Positions 28,814 through 38,893 are shown, numbered from the stretch's first letter. The stretch is DNA of 64,000 nucleotides from Lachnospiraceae bacterium (GCA_029008875.1 JAQXJP010000025.1:1-64000); one strand, 5' to 3'. Notes: generated from the sequence alone by a model not told the origin. Program-made: numbers and translations.

Positions 28814-30478
28814 ATGTATGAGTTTAACGGCAAAAGTGTTTTCGGTGGAATTGCCATCGGAACCGTAAAAGTGTTGGCAAAAAACAAATCACTGGTGAAG
28901 CGTCTTCATATCGAGGATAGCGAAAATGAGATCCGGCGGTATCATGAGGCGGGCCTGCAGGCCAAGGAAGAATTGCAGCAGCTCTACGAAAAGGCCCTGA
29001 AAGAAGTGGGTGAGACGAATGCGGCAATCTTTGAGATTCACCAGATGATGCTGGAGGATGATGACTATAACGACTCCGTTGAGAACATTATCACCGGCCA
29101 GAGCGTGAATGCGGAATACGCCGTGGCCACCACCGGTGAAAACTTTGCCCAGATGTTTCTGGATATGGATGACGATTATATGCGCGGAAGAGCTGCCGAT
29201 GTGAAGGATATTTCCGAGAGGCTGATTCGCATCTTGAGTGGGGAATCTTCCGGGGGAAGCGAATCGGGGGAGGCTGCAATTATTCTGGCGGTGGATTTGG
29301 CACCGTCAGAAACCGTGCAGCTGGATAAGGATAAGGTGTTGTCCTTTGTCACCCTGCAGGGTTCCACCAATTCTCACACCGCAATTCTTGCCCGAACCAT
29401 GGGGATACCGGCGCTGGTGAGCACCGATATCGGGGAGATGGACATCACCTCTCTGGATGGAAAAAAAGCGGTGGTGGATGGCACAAACGGAAAGTTTTAC
29501 GTGGAACCGGAGCCGGACGTTCTGGAGGAGTTGCAGGCACGACAGGCGAAGGAGACGGAAGTCAAGGAATTGTATGAGACCTTAAAGGGCAAGGAAAATG
29601 TCACTTTGGATGGCAAAAAGATAATGCTGTATGCCAACATCGGGAACATCAAGGACCTGGCCCATGTCATGAAGAATGACGCAGGGGGAATCGGATTGTT
29701 CCGAAGTGAATTCATCTACCTTGAGAAGCAGGATTATCCCACCGAGGAAGAGCAATTTCAAATCTATAAGACGGTTGCACAGACAATGGCGGGAAAGCGC
29801 GTAATCATTCGAACTCTTGACATCGGGGCGGATAAGCAGTGCGACTATTTCCACATGGACCGGGAGGAAAATCCCGCCATGGGAGTGCGGGCAATCCGCA
29901 TCTGCCTCACCAGGCCGGAGATATTCAAGACCCAGCTGAGAGCCTTGCTTCGTGCCAGTGTGTACGGCAAGATCGCCATCATGTACCCCATGATAACCGG
30001 CCTGAAGGAAATCGCAAGAATCAAGGAACTGGTAAAGGAAGTGCAAGGAGAGCTTGATACGGAGGGCGTTCCCTACGGAACTCCGGAGCAGGGAATCATG
30101 ATTGAGACCCCGGCAGCAGTGATGATCAGTGACCTTTTGGCGAAAGAGGTGGATTTTTTCAGCATCGGAACCAACGACCTGACACAGTATACCCTGGCCA
30201 TTGACCGGCAGAATGAGAAACTGGATGATTTCTATGATTCCCACCATCCCGCAGTGCTTCGCATGATTCAGATGGTGGTTGACAATGCCCATGCGGCGGG
30301 AATCTGGGCCGGAATCTGCGGGGAATTGGGAGCGGACCTGTCCCTGACCCGGGACTTTTTGGCAATGGGTGTGGACGAATTGTCGGTTTCCCCTGCCAAA
30401 ATACTTCCGATTCGCAAAATTATTCTTGAGACAAATGTGGAAGAGTATGCTAAACTGAAAGAGGAATCAGGAAGCTGA
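28814..30478 (+). CDS. ptsI: Phosphoenolpyruvate-protein phosphotransferase (EI)
   Basis: GSTNSHTAILARTMGIPALV, GIGLFRSEFIY, FFSIGTNDLTQYTLAIDR, GICGELG. Confidence 0.97.
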   Translation: MYEFNGKSVFGGIAIGTVKVLAKNKSLVKRLHIEDSENEIRRYHEAGLQAKEELQQLYEKALKEVGETNAAIFEIHQMMLEDDDYNDSVENIITGQSVNAEYAVATTGENFAQMFLDMDDDYMRGRAADVKDISERLIRILSGESSGGSESGEAAIILAVDLAPSETVQLDKDKVLSFVTLQGSTNSHTAILARTMGIPALVSTDIGEMDITSLDGKKAVVDGTNGKFYVEPEPDVLEELQARQAKETEVKELYETLKGKENVTLDGKKIMLYANIGNIKDLAHVMKNDAGGIGLFRSEFIYLEKQDYPTEEEQFQIYKTVAQTMAGKRVIIRTLDIGADKQCDYFHMDREENPAMGVRAIRICLTRPEIFKTQLRALLRASVYGKIAIMYPMITGLKEIARIKELVKEVQGELDTEGVPYGTPEQGIMIETPAAVMISDLLAKEVDFFSIGTNDLTQYTLAIDRQNEKLDDFYDSHHPAVLRMIQMVVDNAHAAGIWAGICGELGADLSLTRDFLAMGVDELSVSPAKILPIRKIILETNVEEYAKLKEESGS

Positions 30479-30514
30479 TTTCGGATATGCGAACAGGAAT
30501 AAGGGGTGAAATCC

Positions 30515-31252
30515 ATGCTTGCAGAGCAGCGATACAAGATTATTCTTGATTTATTGGAAAAAAATAAGAGTGTAACCGTGACGGAGATTCGGGAGGCGCT
30601 TCATGCCTCCGAGTCTACGGTCCGGAGAGATATTACGGCCTTGCACAATGCCTCAAAACTGATAAAGGTATTTGGCGGGGCTGTTTCCATTGAAAACAAT
30701 TTTTCCGCGGACGAGCCCACGGTGGCGCAGAAAGCGGATCTGAACCGGGAGGAAAAGCAGCAAATCGGAAGATATGCGGCATCCCTCATCGGCAGGGACG
30801 AATTTGTGTACATTGATGCCGGGACATCCACCGGCAGTATGTTGGAGTACATTGATATCACCGGTGTTTCCTTTGTCACCAATGCGGTTGCCCACGCACA
30901 GTATCTTGCGGCCAGAGGCGCAAAGGTCTATCTGCTGGGGGGCGAACTCAAGAGCTCCACGGAAGCGATAGTGGGGAACACCGCTGTGCGGGCTCTCCAG
31001 GGCTATCATTTTACCAAGGGCTTTTTCGGAACCAACGGAATCAGCCGCCAGGAAGGCTTTAGCACGCCGGATGCGGACGAGGCCATCATTAAGGAGACCG
31101 CCATGGGACAGTGCCGGAAGGCGTATGTGCTGGCGGATTCCTCCAAATTCAACAATGTATCCTCTGTAACCTTTGCAAATATCGAGGATGCCACCATCCT
31201 TACGGATCAACTTCCCGTAGGGTATGAAAACTATGGGCAGGAAATAGTGTAG
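30515..31252 (+). CDS. fruR: DeoR-family regulator, likely fructose operon repressor
   Basis: DeoR HTH (VTVTEIREALHASESTVRRDITAL), YIDAGTSTGSMLEYI; last gene of the fructose cluster. Confidence 0.88.
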   Translation: MLAEQRYKIILDLLEKNKSVTVTEIREALHASESTVRRDITALHNASKLIKVFGGAVSIENNFSADEPTVAQKADLNREEKQQIGRYAASLIGRDEFVYIDAGTSTGSMLEYIDITGVSFVTNAVAHAQYLAARGAKVYLLGGELKSSTEAIVGNTAVRALQGYHFTKGFFGTNGISRQEGFSTPDADEAIIKETAMGQCRKAYVLADSSKFNNVSSVTFANIEDATILTDQLPVGYENYGQEIV

Positions 31253-31304
31253 CGGGGAAAGAGAATGCGTGGTATAATGGGAGTAGGAAAAGGGGGGCGA
31301 TTAT

Positions 31305-31589
31305 ATGAAGTGTATCAGAACACCGATTCAGGCGGAGGTTACCAAATACGACCAGGACTCCTCCATGGAAGACGGATTTGAATTGTATTCGGAAGTTATT
31401 ACCAAGAACAATGTGGACTGCAAGAATTTGATTCAGATAGAGAGAGGCGGTCAGATTGTGTGTCCATACATCACAACCCGAAGAGGTCGTACCTTCATCA
31501 AGGAAGGGGACTACATCGTGGTTGAGGAAGATGGCACAAAATTAGTGTGCGGCGGAGATAAGGTATTCTCCCGGTACCGGGAAATATAA
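31305..31589 (+). CDS. Hypothetical protein
   Basis: 94-aa ORF with a GGGGGCG SD-like upstream sequence. Confidence 0.55.
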   Translation: MKCIRTPIQAEVTKYDQDSSMEDGFELYSEVITKNNVDCKNLIQIERGGQIVCPYITTRRGRTFIKEGDYIVVEEDGTKLVCGGDKVFSRYREI

Positions 31590-31599
31590 AGTAGGAAGA

Positions 31600-31640
31600 A
31601 GTAGGGACGTTCCTTGTTTTGTTACGAGGAGCGTCCCTTT
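31600..31640. repeat. REP-like GGGACGTTCCT hairpin, acting as bidirectional terminator
   Basis: GTAGGGACGTTCCTT shared with the repeats at 43955 and 45489; arms GGGACGTTCCT/AGGAGCGTCCC. Confidence 0.65.
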
Positions 31641-32644
31641 GTGCTTCCCCGTTGAATCAGAACCGGGAGAGTGGTGTAGCTTTGAATCAGCAAATCCGGG
31701 TTTTCCAGCTTGCGGATCATCATCTCCCCGGCCTGAACACCCATGTCGTACACGTTGATATCAATGACGGACAGGATGGGGTCCACAATATCCGAATAAG
31801 GATAAATGTCAAAGGTCAGGACGCCCACATCGTCCGGAATCCGCAGTGACAGTTCGTTTAATGCTTTGACAACACCAAGAGCCAGCGTATTATTCTCACA
31901 GACAATCGCCTGTGGATACGGCTGGCTTTTTAATGTGGATAAGGTCTCTTCATATGCGCTTTCCCGTGTATTGGAAGTGTATAGGATTCTGCGGTTTGGA
32001 ATATGAACCCCTTGGTTCAGCATCCCTTTGGTGAATCCCTTGAGGCGCTGGTTGGAGATGGCGTCACTTTTCCTACCTGCCACAAACATGACGTCTGAGT
32101 AGTCGCAGTCTGCCATATGCTCTGCGGCGTATTCCCCGGCGAGGGCATGGTTGGTATCAATCCAGCACAGGCGGTTCTCAAAATTGGGGTGACCGATAAT
32201 GATATGTGGAACTTTTTCCGCGATAATGTGCTTTGCCAGTTCCTCGTTGATGGCGGAACCGTGAATAATCAGACCGTCCGCGGAGCGGCGGGTAATCTCA
32301 TTCATCGCCCGCTCCCCGGGATAGGATTCCTCGGAGGTATCCACCAGGGTCAGCGTATAATTTTTGGATGTGAGTTCGTGATGAACCCCGCACATCATAT
32401 CAAACATGTGAGGATAAAGGTAGGCGGAATTCTTGCCCAGATCCGTGAGATACACAATGTTTTGCGTAACCTGTCTCGCAAAGCTCACGGCCCTGGAGTT
32501 GGGAACATAGTGCAGCTTCTCGATGGCTGCATTGACGCGAGCCACCGTCTCCGGAGAGATGGTAGTCCAATTGTTGAGTACCTTGGAGACGGTGGATTTG
32601 GATACACCGGCCTCATTTGCAACGTCTGTAATTGTAATCGACAT
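31622..32644 (-). CDS. LacI-family regulator, probable maltodextrin regulator
   Basis: MSITITDVANEAGVSKSTVSKVLNNW HTH; divergent from the maltodextrin ABC operon. Confidence 0.93.
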   Translation of the reverse strand: MSITITDVANEAGVSKSTVSKVLNNWTTISPETVARVNAAIEKLHYVPNSRAVSFARQVTQNIVYLTDLGKNSAYLYPHMFDMMCGVHHELTSKNYTLTLVDTSEESYPGERAMNEITRRSADGLIIHGSAINEELAKHIIAEKVPHIIIGHPNFENRLCWIDTNHALAGEYAAEHMADCDYSDVMFVAGRKSDAISNQRLKGFTKGMLNQGVHIPNRRILYTSNTRESAYEETLSTLKSQPYPQAIVCENNTLALGVVKALNELSLRIPDDVGVLTFDIYPYSDIVDPILSVIDINVYDMGVQAGEMMIRKLENPDLLIQSYTTLPVLIQRGSTKGRSS

Positions 32645-32803
32645 GATTTCCCCCATAAAATTGAATAAATATGCTAGTATAGTATAGCGGTTTCCTAACA
32701 AAGTCAACAAAGAAAAATATAAATTCGTTGAAAAAATAAGGAAACAGGTGGTAAAAATAGGTTACAGGCAAGCAGGAAACTGCAAAAAATACATTAAAAC
32801 CGT

Positions 32804-32815
32804 GAAACCGGTTTC
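32804..32815. promoter_or_regulatory. LacI-type operator GAAACCGGTTTC
   Basis: Perfect 12-bp palindrome just upstream of the malE-like gene; related half-site CGGTTTC near 32689 by the lacI start. Confidence 0.65.
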
Positions 32816-32832
32816 CTAGGGAGGTAAACAAG

Positions 32833-34140
32833 ATGAAGAAGAAATTAGTTTCAGTAATTTTGGCGGCATCCATGGTAGCCACAATGATGGCAGGATGCGG
32901 TTCAAAGGCTCCGGCGGCAAACGAGAACGCCGGAACGGAAAATGGAGAGGGTACTGCGGCCACAACGGATGATGCCATCGCAAATTTGATTGCGGCGACG
33001 GACAAAACCGTAGAACTCACCTTGTGGTGCAACGAAACCGACGCATATCAGACGGTAATACGTGAACTTGTGGATGAATTTGAGGAAACCTACTCGGAGG
33101 TTGATTTCAACATCACCATCGGTGTTGAATCAGAAGCCAACTGTAAGGATGATGTGCTGGCCGATGTGGAAGCGGCTGCGGACGTATTCGTGTTCCCGGA
33201 TGACCAGCTGGTTGATCTGGTGAATGCGGGAGCCCTTCAGAGCATTGATGCCACCTACACTTATGACCCGGCAAAGACCAATGCAGCGACAACGGTTGAG
33301 GCTGCAACTGTGAATGGCAAATTATATGCATATCCGCTGACAGCGTCTAACGGGTATTTCTTATTCTACAATAAGAATTACTTGAGCGAGGAGGATGTGG
33401 CTTCCTGGGATAACCTCCTGGCAGCGGCAGAGGCACAGGGCAAGACCGTCGGTATGGAAGTATCCGGAGCTTGGTATCTGTACGGATTTTTCGCAGGTGC
33501 GGGACTGGATATGTACGGTAACGAAGACGGAACAAACACCTGTAACTGGAATGCAACCGACACAAAATATACCGGTGCCGATGTGGCAACAGCGATTTCC
33601 GACATCTGTGCAAACAGTGCCATGGTTAACTGCGTAAATGAGGATGCACAGTCCTTCGCGTTGAACGGGGAGATGATTGCGGACGTGAACGGAACTTGGG
33701 CGACCACCGCATTCCAGGAGGCATACGGCGACGGATACGCAGCAGCGAAGCTGCCTACCTTCACCGTAAACGGCGATCAGGTCCAGATGGGATCCTTTGC
33801 CGGATATAAATTTGTAGGTGTCAATGCATATTCAAAAAATACCGGCTGGGCAATGCTTTTGGCTGAGTTTATCACCAATGAGAGCAGCCAGACAAAAATC
33901 GGAATTGCTACCGGTGAAGGCCCGTCCAACCTTGTAGCGGCAAGCTCTGAGGAGATTGCGTCCGCTCCGGCTTTGGCAGCACTTGCAGCACAGTCTGAAT
34001 ATGCAAGTCTCCAGAGAGTTGGAAATGAGTATTGGGGACCTGCTGCAACCTTGGGACAGCTCTTGGTAGAAGGCTCCTACACAGACGTTCAGCAGATCTT
34101 GGATGAGGCGGTAGCCGGAATCACACAGGCACCACAGTAA
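32833..34140 (+). CDS. Maltose/maltodextrin ABC transporter substrate-binding lipoprotein
   Basis: Lipobox MMAGCGSK; VELTLWCNETDAYQTVIRELVDEFE; MalE-like fold motifs. Confidence 0.9.
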   Translation: MKKKLVSVILAASMVATMMAGCGSKAPAANENAGTENGEGTAATTDDAIANLIAATDKTVELTLWCNETDAYQTVIRELVDEFEETYSEVDFNITIGVESEANCKDDVLADVEAAADVFVFPDDQLVDLVNAGALQSIDATYTYDPAKTNAATTVEAATVNGKLYAYPLTASNGYFLFYNKNYLSEEDVASWDNLLAAAEAQGKTVGMEVSGAWYLYGFFAGAGLDMYGNEDGTNTCNWNATDTKYTGADVATAISDICANSAMVNCVNEDAQSFALNGEMIADVNGTWATTAFQEAYGDGYAAAKLPTFTVNGDQVQMGSFAGYKFVGVNAYSKNTGWAMLLAEFITNESSQTKIGIATGEGPSNLVAASSEEIASAPALAALAAQSEYASLQRVGNEYWGPAATLGQLLVEGSYTDVQQILDEAVAGITQAPQ

Positions 34141-34210
34141 AGCGCATCGTTTTTCGTGGCCTGCATGGTGACATGCAGGTCGCTTTCCATAATACATTTC
34201 GAGGGTTTCT

Positions 34211-35614
34211 ATGAAAAAATATTTTACTGATTTTGGGACAGCAATCGCAAAGGGCGATATCTGGACAAGGTTGTCCCTGCTTGTAATGGGGGCAGGATAT
34301 TTTGGGAGAAAGCAAATCATGAAGGGCATTTTGATGACCTTGATTGAAATTGGCTTTTTTGTATTTACCATCCGCTTTTCTTTGCAGTATATTTTGAAAC
34401 TGAATACACTGGGAACCGTACAGCGGGAGGAAACACTGGACCTTGTGACACTGACAAAAACGGTAAATGATTATGACAATTCCCTGCTGATCCTGCTGGG
34501 CGGAATTATCGGAATTCTGTTGATTGTGGCTTTTATATTGCTCTACATCAGCAACATGAAAACGGTGTACCGCCTCCAGCTCATGAAGGAGAATGGGGAG
34601 CACATCAACAATTTTGCCCAGGATTTGCGGGAATTGATAAACGGAAAATTTTATGTGACATTGTTGACGCTGCCCAGTATCGGCGTGCTGCTCATCAATA
34701 TCATTCCCATTATCTTTATGATCTGCATCGCCTTCACGAACTACGATATGGATCATCAACCGCCCACCTATCTGTTCACCTGGGTGGGGTGGAGCAATTT
34801 TAAGACACTCTTTACCTCCACCACGACCATCACCTTCGGGTATGTGTTTGTCCGGGTTCTGGTATGGACCTTAATCTGGGCATTGGTGGCCACGGGAACA
34901 TCCTATTTCGGAGGAATCTTCCTTGCAAAATTTATTAATCACAAGATGACCCGTTGCAAAAAGTTGTGGCGATCACTTTTTGTGGTGACTATCGCAATTC
35001 CACAGTTTGTCACGCTGCTTCTGGTGGGAAAACTGTTTGGAGACTACGGAATCGTCAATAGCTTTTGCAATCAGATTGGGCTCACTGCCTTTTTGCAGGA
35101 TATCGGTTTGGTTGGAAAGGGACTCTCCTATATTCCGTTTTTATCCAAGCCGGGTTGGGCCCATGTAATGATCATTCTGATCAATATCTGGGTCGGAGTT
35201 CCATACCAGATGCTCAGTGCCACGGGAATCCTGATGAATATTCCGGAGGACCAGCTGGAGAGCGCAAGAATCGATGGGGCAAATGATTTTCAGATTTTCT
35301 GGAAAATCACCATGCCGTACATACTGTTTATCACCGGGCCCAGCCTCATTACGGCCTTTATCGGCAACATCAACAACTTTAATGTCATCTATCTGCTCAC
35401 CAGCGATTATGTTACAACCAACATGGCATTTGCCAATTCCAACGCAAAGGAAGTGGATTTGCTGGTGACCTGGCTGTTTACACTGACCAATGATTACTCC
35501 AATTACAAGATGGCGTCCGTCATCGGTATCTGTGTGTTTATCATATGTGCAACCATTACGCTCCTCAGCTTCACACGTATGATTGCGGGGAACAGGGAGG
35601 AGGAATTCCAGTGA
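34211..35614 (+). CDS. Maltodextrin ABC transporter permease (MalF-like)
   Basis: Multi-TM; EAA-like loop LESARIDGANDFQIFWKITMPYI. Confidence 0.92.
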   Translation: MKKYFTDFGTAIAKGDIWTRLSLLVMGAGYFGRKQIMKGILMTLIEIGFFVFTIRFSLQYILKLNTLGTVQREETLDLVTLTKTVNDYDNSLLILLGGIIGILLIVAFILLYISNMKTVYRLQLMKENGEHINNFAQDLRELINGKFYVTLLTLPSIGVLLINIIPIIFMICIAFTNYDMDHQPPTYLFTWVGWSNFKTLFTSTTTITFGYVFVRVLVWTLIWALVATGTSYFGGIFLAKFINHKMTRCKKLWRSLFVVTIAIPQFVTLLLVGKLFGDYGIVNSFCNQIGLTAFLQDIGLVGKGLSYIPFLSKPGWAHVMIILINIWVGVPYQMLSATGILMNIPEDQLESARIDGANDFQIFWKITMPYILFITGPSLITAFIGNINNFNVIYLLTSDYVTTNMAFANSNAKEVDLLVTWLFTLTNDYSNYKMASVIGICVFIICATITLLSFTRMIAGNREEEFQ

Positions 35615-36456
35615 TGAAAAAGACGATGAGAATAGTTGTGCGCCACGTGATTTTGGCGCTTTTGGCATTCATCTGGCTGATTCCCATCATCTGGCTGTTT
35701 GTCACTTCCCTAAGCGCATATAAGGGAATCAACACCATGCATTTTTTTCCCGCAGAATGGTCTTTGGATAACTACGCCCAGCTGTTTTTCCGGCCGGATA
35801 CGGTGGCAAACTTCCCGGCTTGGTTTAAGAATTCCATGATTATCGGAACCTGCAGCTGTGTGGTGTCCACCGCGTTTGTGCTGATGGTGTCCTACGCCAT
35901 GAGCTGCATGCGATTCAAGGCGAGAAAACCGCTGATGAGTTTCGCCATTATTTTGGGAATGTTCCCGGGAGTTTTGTCCATGATTGCCATCTATTTCGTG
36001 ATGAAGCTTCTGGGGCTGTCCAACAGCCTGATGGGTCTTGTGGTGATCTACTCTGCCGGATCCGGGCTAGGATATCTGATTTGTAAGGGATTTTTTGACA
36101 CAATCCCCGTTTCGCTGCGGGAATCCGCAAAATTGGAAGGGGCGTCGGAACTGACAATTTTTACCAAGATTGTCATTCCGCTGTCGAAACCTATGATTGT
36201 GTATACCGTAATCAATTCTTTTTTGGCCCCGTGGATGGATTTTGTCATGGCAAAACTGATGATCCGCTCCAAAGATCCTGTGGATTGGACCGTCGCCATG
36301 GGTTTATTCACTCTGGTACAGCGCACCCTGGTCAGCGATTACTTCTCCGTGTTCTGTGCGGGCGGTATCATCGTTGCCATTCCCATTTCCATACTGTTTC
36401 TGATTATGCAAAAATTCTATGTGGAAGGAATCACCGGCGGTGCGGTAAAGGGTTAG
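35614..36456 (+). CDS. Maltodextrin ABC transporter permease (MalG-like)
   Basis: EAA loop LRESAKLEGASELTIFTKIVIPLSKP; ATGA overlap with the upstream gene. Confidence 0.92.
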   Translation: MKKTMRIVVRHVILALLAFIWLIPIIWLFVTSLSAYKGINTMHFFPAEWSLDNYAQLFFRPDTVANFPAWFKNSMIIGTCSCVVSTAFVLMVSYAMSCMRFKARKPLMSFAIILGMFPGVLSMIAIYFVMKLLGLSNSLMGLVVIYSAGSGLGYLICKGFFDTIPVSLRESAKLEGASELTIFTKIVIPLSKPMIVYTVINSFLAPWMDFVMAKLMIRSKDPVDWTVAMGLFTLVQRTLVSDYFSVFCAGGIIVAIPISILFLIMQKFYVEGITGGAVKG

Positions 36457-36480
36457 ATGATTTTGAAAGGACATTTTACT

Positions 36481-38160
36481 ATGTATAAAGCAGCGATTTT
36501 GCATATTCCGCTGTCGCAATATGCATATGCAATCGATGAGCATACTCTGACCATCCGGATCCGTGCTGCCAAGGACGACATCAAAACCGTAACCCTGTTT
36601 TACGGGGACCGGGCCGATCCGGTAGAACCCATGCGTACCACATCCGTGGAGATGGGGAAAAAGGCATCGGATGACCTGTTTGACTACTTCGAGGCCAACA
36701 TTGAGGACCGATACACCCGGGTGTGCTATTACTTCCTGTTGGATGACGGGAAAGAGAAATCCTACTATTACGAGAGAAATTTCTGTGACAGCATGAGCTG
36801 TGGCAGAACCGAATATTTCCAGTTTCCCTACATTCGGAGGGAAGACTTAATCTCCGAGCCGCAGTGGGCCCCGGAGACCATCATGTACCACATATTTCCG
36901 GACAGTTTTGCATCCGGATACCGGAGCTTGTCCGGGGAAGGAAAACGTGTGGAAGAGATGGAGTCCGTGACAAACCTGGGGGGAACACTGGACGGAGTGA
37001 CGAAAAATGTGGATTATCTGCGGGATATGGGCATCAACTGCATCTATCTGAATCCCATCTTTGCGGCAAATTCTTACCACAAATACGACACCATCGACTA
37101 TCTGTCCGTGGATCCCTGCTTCGGAACCAAGGAGGATCTGAAGAAGCTGGTGGAAAAATGCCACGAGATGGGAATCCGGGTGATTCTGGACGGAGTGTTC
37201 AACCACTGCGGGCCCAATTTCTTTGCCTTCAAGGATGTGTTGGAAAAAGGGAAAGCGTCCAGGTACTACGATTGGTTTTATCATCTGTCGGACCCCATCG
37301 TGTATGCAGACCCGCCCAATTACGAGGCATTTGCGTATGTGAAGGAGATGCCCAAGCTCAATACCGGAAACCCGGAAGTGGAAGAATACATGATCCATGT
37401 GGGAACCTACTGGATGGAGGAGGTGGGGATTGACGGATGGCGATTGGACGTGGCCAACGAGATCAATCACGACTTCTGGAGACATTTCCGCAGTGCAGTG
37501 CGGAAGGTGAGACCGGATGCGTTTTTCATCGGAGAGATCTGGGAGGACGCGGGCGTGTGGCTGTCGGGGGATCAGTTCGACTCCTCCATGAACTATCGCT
37601 TCTCCTACCTGTGTCGGGACTTTTTTGCGGAGCGCAAGATGAGCGTCAGCGAATTTGACGCCCAGATTCAGAAAATGATTCTGCGCTACCCATGGCAGGT
37701 GGCACTGGCCCAGATGAACTTTCTGGATTCCCATGATGTGCCACGATTCTTGAGTTACTGCGGCGGCGACAGAAGACGCATGGAACTGGCATTTTTCTAT
37801 CTGTTTATGAGTGTGGGAATCCCGTCCGTATTCTACGGGGACGAGCAGTATCTCGCGGGGGTGACGGAGCCGGAGTACCGCCAGGCAATGCCTTGGGGCT
37901 CCCGGGACAACTGCTATGACAAGTTCAGGAAATGGATGGAGCTTCGCAAGTCTCATCCGGCTCTGATGCGGGGCGAATACCACACGGTGCTCACGGATGA
38001 TGCCGGAGGGGTATATGTGTTCTCCAGAGAGTATGGGAAGGATAAGGTTCTGGTGGCCCTGAACAATTCGGATGTGGCGCAGACGGTGGAAGTGGATGGC
38101 GTGTGCATGGAGCTTGAGGCCATGAGCGGGGATGTGATTGATACGAACCCGGGGACGTGA
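36481..38160 (+). CDS. GH13 alpha-glycosidase (neopullulanase/maltogenic amylase-like)
   Basis: GVFNHCG, GWRLDVANEI, FIGEIWED, NFLDSHDVPRFL. Confidence 0.93.
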   Translation: MYKAAILHIPLSQYAYAIDEHTLTIRIRAAKDDIKTVTLFYGDRADPVEPMRTTSVEMGKKASDDLFDYFEANIEDRYTRVCYYFLLDDGKEKSYYYERNFCDSMSCGRTEYFQFPYIRREDLISEPQWAPETIMYHIFPDSFASGYRSLSGEGKRVEEMESVTNLGGTLDGVTKNVDYLRDMGINCIYLNPIFAANSYHKYDTIDYLSVDPCFGTKEDLKKLVEKCHEMGIRVILDGVFNHCGPNFFAFKDVLEKGKASRYYDWFYHLSDPIVYADPPNYEAFAYVKEMPKLNTGNPEVEEYMIHVGTYWMEEVGIDGWRLDVANEINHDFWRHFRSAVRKVRPDAFFIGEIWEDAGVWLSGDQFDSSMNYRFSYLCRDFFAERKMSVSEFDAQIQKMILRYPWQVALAQMNFLDSHDVPRFLSYCGGDRRRMELAFFYLFMSVGIPSVFYGDEQYLAGVTEPEYRQAMPWGSRDNCYDKFRKWMELRKSHPALMRGEYHTVLTDDAGGVYVFSREYGKDKVLVALNNSDVAQTVEVDGVCMELEAMSGDVIDTNPGT

Positions 38161-38189
38161 TGAGATCATAGTGAAATAATTGAGAGACG

Positions 38190-38228
38190 TTTGGGCTTTG
38201 ACGTATGAGTCAAGGCCCAAAATTTTTT
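38190..38228 (+). terminator. Rho-independent terminator
   Basis: TTTGGGCTTTGAC...GTCAAGGCCCAAA + T-tract. Confidence 0.82.
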
Positions 38229-38238
38229 ATGTCTACAA

Positions 38239-38289
38239 AAGCAACAAAATATTACTAATATCGAAAGAAAAAGCAACAAAATGTTGCTT
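38239..38289. promoter_or_regulatory. Two operator-like copies of AAGCAACAAAATnTTnCT; the second is a 19-bp palindrome
   Basis: AAGCAACAAAATATTACTA (38239) and AAGCAACA-AAA-TGTTGCTT (38271-38289), 32 bp apart, upstream of the HipB-like gene. Confidence 0.7.
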
Positions 38290-38344
38290 TATGCTTTACA
38301 AATAGGATAAATCGTGATGTAATGTAGAAAAGGAGACCGTTCAC

Positions 38345-38893
38345 ATGAAAAGAATGTTTGCAAGTCCGGAGTATATTACAGGAGAAGAAGTGAAAGTGAC
38401 GAGAAAGAAGCTGGGGCTATCACAAGCGGAATTCGGTCAGCTCATGGGGTGTACGAAGATGACGGTGGGCAGGTGGGAGAAGAGCGAGGAGCCCATTGTG
38501 GGACCAATCACTTTTGCAATTTATGCTTTGATGAATAGTGATGCACTATCTGATAAAGTTTTGTTGCCGGAAATGAAATATGGTTTGAGATTAAACTACA
38601 TGTATAGACAGCAGCTTTGTACAATTATCGATGTTGATGAGACGCATGAAATCGTGGAGATTACAAATTATAGGGATAACCTTATGTTTCGAGCTTTTGG
38701 AGCAAATACAGCTCCGACTTATGCGGAATATTTGGATTTCCTAGAGTCACGGTGTTTTCCGAGGACAAGGGATAAGATGAAAATTATTTTGGATGACCTC
38801 GATATACCTTTCTATGATCCGATGATGATCATTGAAAAGACGCAGGGAAGGATGGCCGAGGATGATTTTTGGATTGAAATTGAGAGGAAATAA
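38345..38893 (+). CDS. HTH antitoxin with HipS/HipA-N1-like C-terminal domain
   Basis: XRE HTH (TRKKLGLSQAEFGQLMGCTKMTVGRWEKSE); C-terminal FLESRCFPRTRDKMKIILDDLDIPFYDPMMIIEKTQGRMAEDDFW. Confidence 0.7.
   Translation: MKRMFASPEYITGEEVKVTRKKLGLSQAEFGQLMGCTKMTVGRWEKSEEPIVGPITFAIYALMNSDALSDKVLLPEMKYGLRLNYMYRQQLCTIIDVDETHEIVEITNYRDNLMFRAFGANTAPTYAEYLDFLESRCFPRTRDKMKIILDDLDIPFYDPMMIIEKTQGRMAEDDFWIEIERK

Noticed and set aside
31570-31581. CCCGGTACCGGG palindrome
   Set aside because: Within the end of a coding region, no T-tract and short; probably chance.
36847-38220. 457-aa minus-strand ORF antisense to the GH13 gene
   Set aside because: Lies almost fully opposite a clear GH13 coding sequence; His/Val-rich composition typical of an antisense mirror frame; no domain recognised.
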